This document shows positions 33,612 through 45,274 of a DNA stretch of 64,000 nucleotides, in pieces (position 1 is the stretch's first letter; every line of letters begins with the position of its first letter). The stretch lies in assembly GCA_004764695.1 (NCBI GenBank), contig SMSO01000014.1, positions 5,338,845 through 5,402,844 on the forward strand. Reading direction: 5' to 3'. The notes under the pieces are model-generated. The model was not told where the DNA came from and searched no databases. It saw nothing but the letters and a program-made list of their open reading frames with translations. The stretch comes from Schizochytrium sp. TIO01 (lineage: Eukaryota; Sar; Bigyra; Thraustochytrida; Thraustochytriidae). A program made the translations under genes and the position numbers.

Positions 33612-36250
33612 ATGTTTGGCACCGCTCTCCGCCTTGGCTCCAGCCTCCCGGCCTTCGGCCTTCGTGCCGCTGCCGCCCCTGCCCGCATGCAGGCTGCCCG
33701 CGCCATGAGCAGCGCCGCCACGGAAAAGCTGCCCCAGGTTTACTTCGACATCTCTGTCAACAAGGCCCCTCCCAAGCGCGTGGTCTTCGAGCTCCGCAGC
33801 GGTAAGTGAACTCATTATTCCTGTGGCCGAGGCCGATCAGAGAACCATCTTGCTGGAGATGGTTGAGTGAGATATTGGATCGAGTGAGAGGCAATTTTTG
33901 ACTTTTGCGCGTCTTATGTTGTGCTTGGGTGAATTGCAATTCGGGGGGGTTTGGGGGTGGATGGTGTATGTGGGGATGTTCTTCAACACGGACCAACGTT
34001 TCTTTGGGCTTAGCTGGCTCAGCAATAATTCTGTGCGGCTGAAACGATGCAATTTTGTCCCTATTGCGATGTGCGGCAATACTCGTCTGATCATATTCGT
34101 CTTTGAATTTATTTAATTCTGCTTGAGTATTAATGACGATCCTTGAAAAAGAGGTGGATAAGGGGTTAAAGGAAGTGGTCTGGTTTTCGCTGCCAGTCAT
34201 AATGCGAGTAGAAATGAAGTGTTTTAGTAGTGTATGTGATTTTTCTGGCGAAAGCAGTCAACCATTCCTGTTTTTAGGAATTTAATCGGACAGCACAACA
34301 TCTGCTTATATATAATAGATCAGCCATTAACCGGCTGGCTATCTAGCTAACTATCTAGCTAGAAGATTGATCGCGTGAGAGTCTCCCGGAACAGTCATGA
34401 AGTATCAACTTCTTAAGTTTTATGGTATACCTTTTTACTCTTTTTTCCAAGAGTTATGGCTAAATTATTCTGTGTTCCGTCTACACTTCTACCTCATACA
34501 ACTTCTCTGTCTGGATACCCGTCCGAATTCCAGTTTGGTGATGAGTATTAGGCAAGTTAGTGGATCATCGAATGCATGGCTTCCCAAATAGAAGACTGTA
34601 TCGATTTCGCATAGAAGGGGGGCCATTTTGAGATACTACAAACTATATATTAGGTAGGGTTTATATCACAATTGAAGGAGAGAGGGGTAAAAGGAAGAAG
34701 TAAGGTGGAGGAAAAATAGAGGAGGTAAGGTGCGGTGAGACTGAATGTGTATATCTATGCGCAAGGAAACAAATGGCATCCTGATCCGACACGTGGTATC
34801 CTTGGAATCGGATTGTCTGTTTTCCCCATAAATATACGATTTAACGAGAATAATTATTGCAGTAGGAAGGCTTTGGAAGGGAATGCTAGATAATTACAAG
34901 TGCTTTATGTTGTGGAAAAAATAGTTTACGATGTCGGTGCTCATTTGATTTGAGAGCCAGGGTTTCCGGTGGGGAGGAATTCTGATAGAGGATAACATCG
35001 TTAGGATAGACTAGGAGCTAACTGACCTATGTTTTGCTGCTATTGCTTACATGTTCTGTGTAAACCCACGGATGAATTGCGTCTTCAGACGTCGCCCCCA
35101 AGACCGCTGAGAACTTCCGCGCTCTCTGCACTGGTACGTTTTGTTTTGATTGACTAAATGAAGACGAAAACAAGTACTTCATCAGTTTCTGTTTGGTTTA
35201 GAAGAGCGGCTCCCGAGTGCAAAATCAGACCTACCTTCGATGCTTGTGGAAACAAAAAAATTAATGTGGTGCCAGCTGCGAGTGGTCCAGGAAGTAAAAG
35301 CAGAGGGTGTGCGTACACCACTCAATGTCGCTGAGCTTCGAGATTGTGAAATAAATTGCAAAACTAACACTGACCCACCCTTTATTTGGCAATCCGCCAT
35401 ATTTGATCTTTGAATAAATTTCTTTTCCCATTGGCCAAATGAATATGATTTGAAAACAATCTCAGGTGAGAAGGGCGCCCTCTCGAACGGCACTCCTCTC
35501 CACTACAAGGACTCCATCTTCCACCGTATTATCCCCGACTTCATGCTCCAGGGTGGTGACTTTACCCGCTTCAATGGTACTGGTGGTGTCTCTATCTACG
35601 GCCAGAAGTTTCCGGACGAGAACTTTATCCTCAAGGTACGTGCGGCTGGTTTCTATTTTTCTTTTACTTTTTTCTTTTCTGAGATGCACGGCGATGATAA
35701 CCACAAGTTTGTTTGAAGAAGGCCAAAATAGGAAAACTGACTCTCTTTCTGATTTTTATCTCTTTTGCCAACTTTGAATTATTCGTATTCGAAAATAACT
35801 ATGTGATGACGCTGGTTGGGACGATGGTTAAATTTTTATTTTGTCCATTAGCACGATGCCCCGTACAAGCTCAGCATGGCTAACGCTGGCCCCAACACCA
35901 ACGGTTCCCAGTTCTTTATCACTACCATTCCCTGCCCGTGGCTCGACGGCAACCACACCGTTTTTGGTGAGGTAAGTTTAAAATATTTGCAACTTTACTA
36001 ATGCATGGGGATCCGCAAACGAAGGAAGTGCAGATTCTATAGAAGGATGCTGTGAAGTTCCAACTGACTCACGATGTAATTTTCTTTCGACATGTTTTTG
36101 TGTTGATACTTTAAAAAAAACAAAAAAAACTCTTGTGTTAAACAGGTTATCGAGGGCGCTGACTTCGTCCAGGAGATCGGCGACAACTACGGCTCTGGCA
36201 ACGGCGCCACTCGGGTCGAGGTCAAGATCGTTGACTGCGGTGAGCTCTAA
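33612..36250 (+). CDS. Cyclophilin-type peptidyl-prolyl isomerase, probably mitochondrial; five exons
   Basis: Catalyses cis-trans isomerisation of prolyl bonds. Exons, assembled from GT-AG junctions with phase kept: 33612-33801, 35089-35133, 35466-35635, 35852-35971, 36146-36250, giving 209 residues. Residues 1-32 are Arg/Ala-rich with almost no acidic residues, typical of a mitochondrial presequence. The cyclophilin domain fills the rest: [31 protein letters not shown] (active-site R, F, M, Q), NGSQFFITT, and [12 protein letters not shown] with the Trp that contacts cyclosporin in CypA. Introns are 1287, 332, 216 and 174 nt and begin GTAAGT or GTACGT (GTGAG-like context at none). Exons are strongly C/G-ending in codon use against AT-rich introns. 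This is the most intron-rich gene in the window. Confidence 0.93.
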
Positions 36251-36777
36251 GCACCAATCTTGTTGACTTCGCTTAACGCTAAAGTATGCGCACGTTTGGC
36301 CACCTAGATACTGAATCTAGATAGCGAGGAGGATTCAGACACCGCCGTTTGATTCCCCCCGTATGAGGCGGCAAAGAACGTTCCTTCATTCACTAAGTTG
36401 CCGATCCCTTTTGCATCTGTAGTGTGGCATTCCCTACCTAGCCTGACTGGAGTCGATTATCCCTCTCTTCGTTACTTTAAGCCCGTCGACTGGGAGATTC
36501 TTGCTAGGAAGGAGGGGAGATATTTGTCCACAATAGGTGCGGCGATCTCAACACAACAATAATCGCCAGGAAAGATTTTTTATTTTTTCTTGTCTAGTAG
36601 TTATCTCTACACTCCGACTTGCGGCAGGCGTCTGAGAAAACTTGTGAAATGAAAATATCCATCCATCCATCCCTTCTATTAGTAAAGGTCAGTTCGATTT
36701 TACGAACACCAAAAGCAAGCAATCAAATAAACAAAACACACAAGCAGGGAAACACATTCTATTGAAATTGTCATGGT
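36251..36777. other. Intergenic region between convergent genes
   Basis: 3' flanks of the cyclophilin gene and of the DUO1-like gene. A short ATCC run lies at 36659-36671. No gene is seen. Confidence 0.6.
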
Positions 36778-37035
36778 TCACCTTCTAGGTCTCCCCACTT
36801 TGCGCTTGCTATTTTCTTTGCTGCTGACTTTACTGTCTATAGGATCACCGCTTTCTGCTGGTGGTAGTGGTTTCCCTAGAATACGGGCCCATCCTCGGTT
36901 GGCCTGCTCCATGCGCAGGTAGGCAGCCTCGAGGTCCTGAAGCTGGTGGGTGAGTGCCTGCAGAGCAATATCTACACCCTCAAGGGACTCGCGTGTACGC
37001 CGCACAGCCGATACTTCCTCTGCGTGTGACGACAT
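36778..37035 (-). CDS. Short coiled-coil protein, possible DASH/Dam1-complex DUO1-like subunit
   Basis: An 85-residue protein from ATG 37035. Residues about 10-50 are a heptad-patterned helix ending in GWARILGK. Pfam Duo1 proteins show the same order, a long helix and then a W-x-R-I-L motif. The C-terminus is basic with an AT-hook-like KVGRPRR, suggesting a nuclear location. DUO1 is a component of the ten-protein Dam1/DASH ring that couples kinetochores to microtubule ends, known from fungi and reported in other eukaryotic groups. The match here is by eye over about 45 residues, so the name is a hypothesis; an unrelated coiled-coil protein is the alternative. The coding region is GC-richer than its flanks, supporting a real gene. 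Confidence 0.5.
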   Translation of the reverse strand: MSSHAEEVSAVRRTRESLEGVDIALQALTHQLQDLEAAYLRMEQANRGWARILGKPLPPAESGDPIDSKVSSKENSKRKVGRPRR

Positions 37036-38255
37036 GGCAAAGGGCCAGCAGCGGCGGTCGTTGGGCTTTGATGCTTTATTTATCTTTTATCCTCAGGGTA
37101 CCTAATCTAACCTACCTAACCTTCCTAGCAATAGCTGTCTATACTAAGTAGTACTACCTGCTGCTACCTACTGTCTCATGTATAATTTGAGAGGAAGATC
37201 ATACAAAAGGAGGAAACTTCAACCTTATAATGCAAGTGAAAATAGTACAGGAGCGGCCTTTAGGTTAAGGAAAGTTTTGTGATGAAGTAGGATCGCTTGT
37301 GACTTGACTTAAATGTATTATTGTATTTCATTTCTGGGATATTGTATTTATATTTCATGACGAAGAAATCATCGAGGTGATTCGTTCTTATTTTTTCCAC
37401 AAGAAGAACTGTCAGCATCGAAGTTCCCTTTTCAGGCAGCAGGCAGATAGTCGGGTAGATAGTAAGTAGGCAGGTAGTAGTACTTGAACTGAAAAAGGTG
37501 GGTATCTTGAGCGACACGGGTGACACGCCCATGTCCATTTGTCTCTTTGTTGACTTTGGTGACACATCGATCACATCCTATAGCAAAACCGTGTGGACAT
37601 CTGAGCATCTCGCATGTGCCCCCCATTCATGTTCTATAACTGTAAAAGTTGTGGATTGAATAGTATTTTCAAGTTCTGGTGTATTTGTTGCCGAAGCTGA
37701 AGTGGGAGGAATTGCCTACAAGGAATTCAACTATATTTATTTTCTTTCTTTATTAAAATAAAAAAATTAAAAAAATTACCTATATACTAAGTCAATCTAC
37801 TAGTGCTGCAATTCGTTCATCGCTTACATAGATCCGTTCGCGTGGACATATTCAATATGTCGCCTTGTTTAGACAATGGTCCGCAAGGAAATGTGTATCG
37901 AACGTTCTCGTAAGTGTGCGTGAGCGCTTGGTACGCATGGAGACGCTATTGAGGGCGCAAGTGCTCAGTCTAGACGAAGCAATCCTTATCATGAGAGCAA
38001 GAACGACCCGTAGTACCAGTTGCTACAGAGCACTTAAGAAGGCAAAAAGTTGTAGCAGCCTTCCGGGTTTCTGAGTTGTGCCATCTATGCATCTTTGGGG
38101 TCTAGTTCGTTTCGCTAAACATTTACATACGTACTTACTTACGAGGCTCTCACGCACGCGAGTAGGTAGGACGTACGTAGCTCACGACGCTGGCCTCCTG
38201 CGGGTGCACATCGCCACCTCGTGGCAGCACTTCGTGGGAGCGATAAGTTTTTGAA
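37036..38255. other. Intergenic region between divergent genes
   Basis: Shared upstream region of the DUO1-like gene (minus) and the PDZ/ankyrin gene (plus). AT-rich with an A/T run at 37735-37780. Minus-strand open frames at 37260-37626 show no motif. Confidence 0.55.
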
Positions 38256-41014
38256 ATGAATGTAGGCGTGCATCTTGAGAGTCAAAGTGATGCCACTGAT
38301 GATTTCTCAGTGGGTTTCAAGCTTGCAAAAGGTAATCCAACACTTGGACTTCGCTTGGCACAGCTTCCAGGTGGACGGGGTGCTGCGTTTGATGGTTGGA
38401 AAGATGATAAGGAAAGCACTGGTGAGAACCATGAGCTACTTGAGGTTGGCGACCGTCTCATTTCTGTGAATGATGTCCTCGTTGCACCAGGAACGTCAAC
38501 GTTCACCCGTATCAGACGCCTTGTACATGAAGCTATAGAAACTCTCGTGAGACAGACTGAAGAAGCAGAATCAAAAGCTCTTGAAGAGAAGGCGAGTGGT
38601 TTAGCACCAGTGCGAAGTAAGTACTCTGTTGATGCTGGTCGTTCTGCGAATCTGCGTGTGCATCTGAATTTCCGTAAACCTGCCCGAGACCAAACTGTTG
38701 TACTTGAAAGTGGTTTTTTCGAGGCAGATACGCCAGCAGATGTAGAACTTGGAGCATGGTTTCGACCTGCTGATGATACCATGTGCGGTGCTGTTTTTGA
38801 AGGTTTGGTTCAAACATCACCGTCGGCAGTCCAAAAAGCCTTTTCTAATCTGTCCATGGGTGCGCGTCTACTTGCTGTGAGTAATAGATCTGTAGAAGGG
38901 TTGAAATTTGATGTGGTGTTAGACTGTATTCGTGAAGCGAAGTTTCCCATCGTTTTACGGCTTGGCAATGCTGCAAATGTGAGTAGCCAGGAGGAAACTC
39001 GAGCCTTGGCACGAACACTTGACCCTCATTTCCGTATTATGAACAAACCATTTGGCACTGTGCACCTTGAACAGTTTTTCAGTCGTTTAGCGGAAGGCTG
39101 ACCGTGATTACGTAACTGCAAGGCTTCAAGATGGTCTACGCATGGGCGTAAGAGACAATGTTGGTCGAACACCACTTATGTGTGCTGCAGTTCTCTCAAA
39201 CGAAGATGATTCCTATTACTTTATAAATTTGTTATTGAAAGAAGGAGCTGATATTGATGAAGTAGATACAAGTAACGCATCATCTGTCCTTCACTTTGCT
39301 GCCCGCATAGGTCACGTGTCTGTCCTGGAAACCCTTCTACAAGCAGGGGCAAACCCTAACCTAACTGATCGACAAGGCAAGACGCCACTATTAGAGGCAG
39401 TGATAAACAATCGGGTGCGTGCTGTATCTGTCCTGCTGCATGGAGGAGCCAATGGGGAGCTTGTTGAACGAAGTGCAGGTTGGAACTGTCTACACTATGC
39501 TGCACTTAACGGTCGAGATGATATTATTGAGCTTCTTTTGAGTGAACAAGGAAAGCTTTCGCCTCATACAAAGACACTGCCCGGGCCCTGGCGGACTCCT
39601 CGAACGGCGATCGATATTGCGCGAGAGGCTAACCATGGAAGCGCTGCTCGCCTTCTGCATGAACGTCTTGCTAGTGAAGCCCTTCAAAGAGTGTACCCGC
39701 GTCCTGGAGATTGGGTTGTTATGGATGATACTTTGGCTGTGCCAGACCTTCCATGGAGAAAGGGGTCAGAATTTAAGTCCCTTCGAGAGGTTGAGCTAAC
39801 GCGGCGTCAAAAATCATGCAACAAGCTAGAAAATTTTCGCATGTCTCGACCTGCAGGCTTGCAAGACCCTCGCGAAATGCTACGTCAGGAAAATGCAATT
39901 AGTGCATTTGTTGAGGACTTGGATGATGCAGCGGAAATTTGGCTTGGCAGTCGCGAGTCATTACTTCAGAAAAAACTGCGTAAGAACAAGCAAATTAATG
40001 CTGTAATTGTTGTTGTGACGAAAGATCACGAACAGCGCCAGCAGCAATTAGACAAAACATCTCCAAGATTGCAGGAAGAATCTTTAGAAAATAAAAATGA
40101 AACTTTCTTGCACGATGGAAACCTATTTCAAGATCCTAGATTAAAGTGGATTGCGGAGACCAAGGATCACTATATCTTGGATCAGGGTGTAGATGACTTT
40201 GAGGCATTCACAAAACACCATCTTGGAGTAAGTTATAAAGTGAAACTGAGACTCATCTAATGGCGAAAAGGATTAGAGTCGAGCCCGCGGAAAAATGCTC
40301 AACATATATGTATATTTAGCAACTTCTTGCTCTCTCTCATGTTTTCACGGATCCATATTTAGTGTTTTTAGTGTTAGGGTGGAGTCATGGCAATGATTGC
40401 ACAGGTAAATGACTCTTGCTTCATGTTTACATAGACTATGATTCATCTGAAGATTAGGAATTGTACAAATCAGTAAGGGAGATTACTGGTAAAAGCAAAA
40501 TCGCCAACCTCCGATTATTTTGAAAAACTAACTTGGAATCATTATGGGATTTGTGGTGACTGACCTGCTGTCTTGACACAACTTATAGGCATTAAATCGC
40601 TTTTTGAACCATGTGGAACAACAAAAGAGACATTTGCTCATTGCTTCCCTCGACGCAAAGGTAGGAGACCCATTGCTTTTACCTAGTGTAATACTGATAT
40701 CATACTTTATGATTTCCAAAGAGATGCGGCTAGCGGAGGCAACAGACTTGTTGCGCCAGCGATGCTATTTCTATACAGCAAAGGGTGCAATAGATAAAGA
40801 CGAACGTCTTCAAAGTGCAACACGGCGGATGGAAATATCCTCGGAAAACCAAGGGTCATTAATCCTCGCGCATGAGACCTCTGAAACGTCTCGCGTTTCA
40901 TTGCCTAAAAGGTGGCAGAGAGGATTACAATCTCTTGAAGATCATATCTTGGCGCGGCGTATTAAAGCTACACGAAGGCAACAAGTAGATTTTCGTGCCA
41001 AATTTGTGATGTAG
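38256..41014 (+). CDS. PDZ-like and ankyrin-repeat protein; apparent frameshift and one or two introns
   Basis: Probably one gene of about 780 codons. Frame 1 (38256-39098) encodes two PDZ-like modules: LGLRLAQLP...LEVGDRLISVND, and a second around GARLLAVSNRSVEGL. It stops at 39099-39101. The next frame picks up at GCT 39097 with ADRDYVTARLQDG and continues into about five ankyrin repeats (DNVGRTPLMCAAV, SSVLHFAARIGH, QGKTPLLEAV, WNCLHYAALNGR). Skipping one base (G39096) joins the two exactly at an expected ankyrin repeat start. A GGA|GTAAGT donor after 40227 and TTATAG acceptor at 40588 define a 361-nt phase-0 intron. The downstream exon 40589 onward is Arg/Gln-rich and ends at TAG 41014. 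A second intron, 40661-40723 (63 nt), is possible. PDZ and ankyrin modules imply a scaffold; partners unknown. Confidence 0.65.
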
Positions 41015-44000
41015 AAACGAGTGACTCAACCCAAATATTCTTGACTAGCTACTAGCTTGAACCTATGGTAAATTTTTTACCGAATTGGGAATCATCGATG
41101 TTTTCCCTTGTCAAAGTAACAAAATGGAACAACATATAGATACAAATTATTCTTGTCGTATGAGCTGAGCAAAATATACAAATTCAGCTTCTCGCTTGGT
41201 GATATCTGCTCGTAATGTTCGTTGTCTTGATTGCGAATGGCCGCGAACAGACTCAGCGTTTAAACGTCTCGTAGGTTAATGAGCACGATTTTGTGCTCAA
41301 AGTTGTCGTTGGTGAGTGTGCGAACAAAGTTTATTATTGCATAGTCAAGCAATGCAGAGACCTGAATTTCTAGTCTCCATATAATCGTTGCACTTGGCGA
41401 TATAGCATATTTACTTGATTATTTAGATCATATCAAATTTTCTTACATTTATAATTTATAAATGGCACGCGAGGCCTTGCTCCCTTCGCGTGCTAGAGTT
41501 GAGTTTCTGCAACATGATAGCGATGATCTTTTCTGGGTTGGTCCTTGTTGGGTTTCGCACGCACTAAATAGCACGTGGTGGGTAAGAGTCATCGTGCGCA
41601 TATATAGCACGTGTGGAAGACCATGGGACGCGCAAATAAAAGTGCAAAGACCTAATATTACTAGTGGTGTTGAATCAATTATGTGATTTAGATCTTTGTC
41701 AATCTCACGCCAAACCTGAGACTGATCAACCTAATTGAGGCCGGGTGGTTCAAATGTATCAGTGAGAAATAAATAAAAATTGTCCTTATTGAATCAAAAA
41801 TCGAGTTTGATCAAAATCATCTCCTTTCTAACTAGTAGCCTATCTAAAGTCTTCGTTTAGCATGATTTTCGTTTTTTGTGGCAATTAAAATTTCGTTGGT
41901 TCGAAGCTGTCGAAGTTTTGTTAATGAAAATAATAGTATCTATATCACTTCTTCCGTCGAGTATTGATGTAAGCCTCTCCTCAAAAGCCGTCTATATCCG
42001 GAGGTGATTTCTTCGAAGGAAATTAAGGAAAATAAATTAATGGACTGTCAATTTGATAAGATAACATGCATAAAAATAAAGGCTGTATAGTAGATATAAT
42101 AGGCATCAAGGACTTACAAAAGGGCACGCGTTGGGAAGCAAATCCACGTTACCTTTGCTTGCTGCTAGAGTCCCTATACTCGTTGTGTTTTACATCATAC
42201 CTTTCAACTTCAACAGGTCTGTAGTAGTACTTCCATTCTGGCCAATGTTCTTCTAGCACTACTGGCAGAGGAATTACTGTGCTACTTTTCTTGTTCCTTT
42301 AATTTCTTCAACCTACAACAATTTGCGCGATCAGCCTTACATTGCAGCCCCAACCAAGTGAAGCCACAAATCTGGCCTTGCAGGCTGCGCAATGTTTGTT
42401 ACTGATAGGCATTTTATAGTACTACCTCGGGCGGCATTGAAAACAGTGGATTTAGTCGACGCGCTTCGACCTCGTGCCGTGTGCGCTGCGCATGCTCTTC
42501 AGAAGTATGATTCCAATGGAAACACACCACAACTGTTCTCTTGTTCTTCCTGTGCTGTCTTGAAAAGAACAACCTTTTTCAAAAAGGACAGTAGCAGTAT
42601 TGCACTAAGCATAGGACAGGCAAAGAAACAGTATCTCCTGGTAGTAGTAGTACTATCACCCACCAAGGTGCCCTTGCATATTTGAACTTCTGAAAGCCTT
42701 TTGCTAGTAAACAGCAGGACAATGAAGTTCTCATCTCTTCACTACAAACAAATGCGCCCCCGAACTACGATCTTTAGTTCTCAATCCCCAATTCGAATAT
42801 CTCCTTGTTGAACTTGAAGTTATTGTTGTCAACTTTCAAGAGTTCTTTGCGCTTGCGTTTTTCTTCCTCTACGCAGCGCATATTCTCGCGATATCTTCTT
42901 CTAATTCCCATACCAACCAAGATCAGCGAGCAGATAGGTAGCTTCGGAAACTGAAAATAACTCAAGCTGACGCGATCTTCTTCCTGTACTTCAGCAATCA
43001 TAGTATGCGTACCAAGCTCTGCGAAAGCTCTCTCCAATTGTCTATTGATGCTTAGCGCATCCAGTTACCCCCACTGGATGGAGGTAAGGCTTTCCTCCTG
43101 CACTTTTTGCTCAGGTAAAAAAACTCGAATAGCAATATATTTTGTACTGTATTTAGAGCATCAGCGGTAGGCTATGGATTGATCAGCATGCGAACCTCCA
43201 AGTCAAGAGTAATGAATGAATACCTTGGCAACCTTGGCAACCTTGGAGCACCTTGAACAGAGATAGTCAGCGCACCTCGTGGCCTCTCCAATCTCATTCT
43301 TCTACCAACTTCCAAGTGGCAGCATACCGAGGGCAAAATATGAAGCTAGCTATACAATTCATTAGTAGGAGTGGCGGATGAGAGGTCAAAATATGATATC
43401 TCTGATGGGAGCGGATGGACCAAGATAGGCGAAGCTCGAAGGAACAGGTGAATGCTCGTTGCTCGTGAAGCATGTCAATGTCGCTTTACTAGACTAGTCT
43501 TAGAAGCTTTTCGCATGCCATGAGTTGGAATGTAGCAACCTCCTTCTATTCATAGTCTCTTTCACGGTAGTTCATTTACTCAGACAGCACAACTAAGCAG
43601 TACGCAGAAGGTTCAGACGGTATTTGCATAATTGAGTTTGAAGAGTATCATTATCACTACGATTATACATACATTTTTTTCATAAATTTATATTTATAAA
43701 TAAATTAAATAAAATGTTTTGCGAAATTTAAGGGACGTCGTGTCCCAGATATGGAGGAAAATAGGACTAGGCTTGGGATCCAAAAGCAGAGGTAAAGGAA
43801 ACCCAGGTAACAGGTTAGGCGCTCCGAACGCCTAATATGCGATACTTACTTAGTCCCTTGGCTGATTGGCTGCTCGCATGGATTTACGAGCAGGCAAATT
43901 ATCAAGCGAACAACCAACAACCAATCAAGCAAACACGCGCTCATATCGAACAACCTTACTGTAAACACGGCTTAAACGAGGCAGAGCCGGTTGCCCTGTT

Positions 44001-44164
44001 CCTCGCGCAATAAGAGTCGCCTGAATTCACCGCGTGCCAAGCCACGCGGTCCCTGTAGCTAGTGCTTGCGGAAAAGTCTAATCAACCTTGTCTTAATTCC
44101 TCAAATGAATCGTGCGTCTCGGACAATCATGTGGATTTCAATATAGATAGGATCCAAAAGATCG

Positions 44165-44395
44165 TTGCCGCGTGCATCCGCAAGTAATGTTAGTTATTAT
44201 TGCCAAGGAATTAAACATCCAGTGTATTCTTGTCTAAGTCAAAGGCGATTCATTTCTAAAGAACCATACGACAGGGTTTCGCTTTGGAAAATCTGCAATT
44301 TCAACTATGATCTTGAAGAATGGGACACGATACTATTTTCTGATGTGATACCAAAAAATCTCAAACTGATTGAAATGACGCGTATTTCTGAATAA
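44165..44395 (+). pseudogene. Possible Tc1/mariner-type transposase relic
   Basis: A 76-codon frame without an ATG start. Its end, RVSLWKICNFN...LEEWDTILFSD, resembles the segment around the second catalytic Asp of Tc1/mariner DDE transposases (W-x-x-V-x-F-S-D-E). The acidic residue after the Asp and everything downstream are lost, and no terminal inverted repeats were found. Confidence 0.25.
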
Positions 44396-44567
44396 TTTTA
44401 TATGCTTCTAATATAGTCGAAGTGTCACTTCAATAAGGTATTTCGCAGCAAATTAATATCTTCAGTTTCATATATCAAATGGGTAAATCATCAGAGCCCC
44501 TTTTCCCAAGACCTAATGTCTTAGTTTCGCCTGGTAATACATGTGTTTTCAATGCATGCAATTCCAA

Positions 44568-44906
44568 ATGAGGGATAAACTAGTACGAATAAAAAACCCA
44601 CAGCGAGAGGACTTAAAAGGATTTGATCCTTGAGGCATTCATAAATATACAGATGCCACTTCCGCAAGAATCCACATAGCGCCATCACCATGCGTCAAAG
44701 TCTTGAATATGGGTAACCAATTTGATATTATTGGCAAAGTTAATGCAGACTTCGATGATGTCTAGTGTTTCTCAGCTATGTTTCCCAAACAAGGACTCCA
44801 CGATGGTGATAACATTCTTTTTGATTTGGAAACCATAACAAATAGAGAGGGAGCTTTGGAACACATGGAAGCTCATTTCGTTCCTGTGCTTAATTTCTGT
44901 TTGTGA
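44568..44906 (+). pseudogene. Decayed sulfotransferase-like fragment
   Basis: One frame of 112 codons reads protein-like throughout but is interrupted by two stops, TGA at 44631 and TAG at 44763. The central part, HIAPSPC then QFDIIGKVNADFDDV, follows the pattern H-x-x-P-Q-x-x-C ... F/Y-D-x-I-G-K-x-E-x-x-x-x-D of Golgi-type sulfotransferases (Sulfotransfer_2), and LVRIKNPQRE resembles the preceding VRNP/R segment. The N-terminal PAPS-binding region is not found upstream. The assignment is by eye. Confidence 0.35.
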
Positions 44907-45214
44907 GTAGCGATCGAGATAGCAGCTCTAAGTAGCAGCAATTGTGCCCCATGGCTGCATTTAGACAAGGAGACTCCTGGCAACTTGACCCGAGCTTCAA
45001 ATCAATAATTCAAATCCCCATAATATGCGAAGTCGTGCATTCAGGAATTTGGTGACTTGAGAAGAAAAACAAAAAACGGTTCGACTAAGGGTTGCCTTTG
45101 GTTTCAGAATTCGAAATGCCTCGTGCTTTTCCCTAGGTACCTTTCAGATTAAAATAAAATAAAGAACAGTATGCATCTTAAAATAGTAAAAAATATTTGT
45201 TTTTGAGTATTTAA

Positions 45215-45274
45215 ATATTATTATTATTATTATTATCATTATTATTATCATTATTATTACTATTTTTATTATTG
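45215..45274. repeat. (ATT)n tract with interruptions
   Basis: About 60 bp of ATT/ATC triplets, imperfect, inside very AT-rich DNA. Confidence 0.85.
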
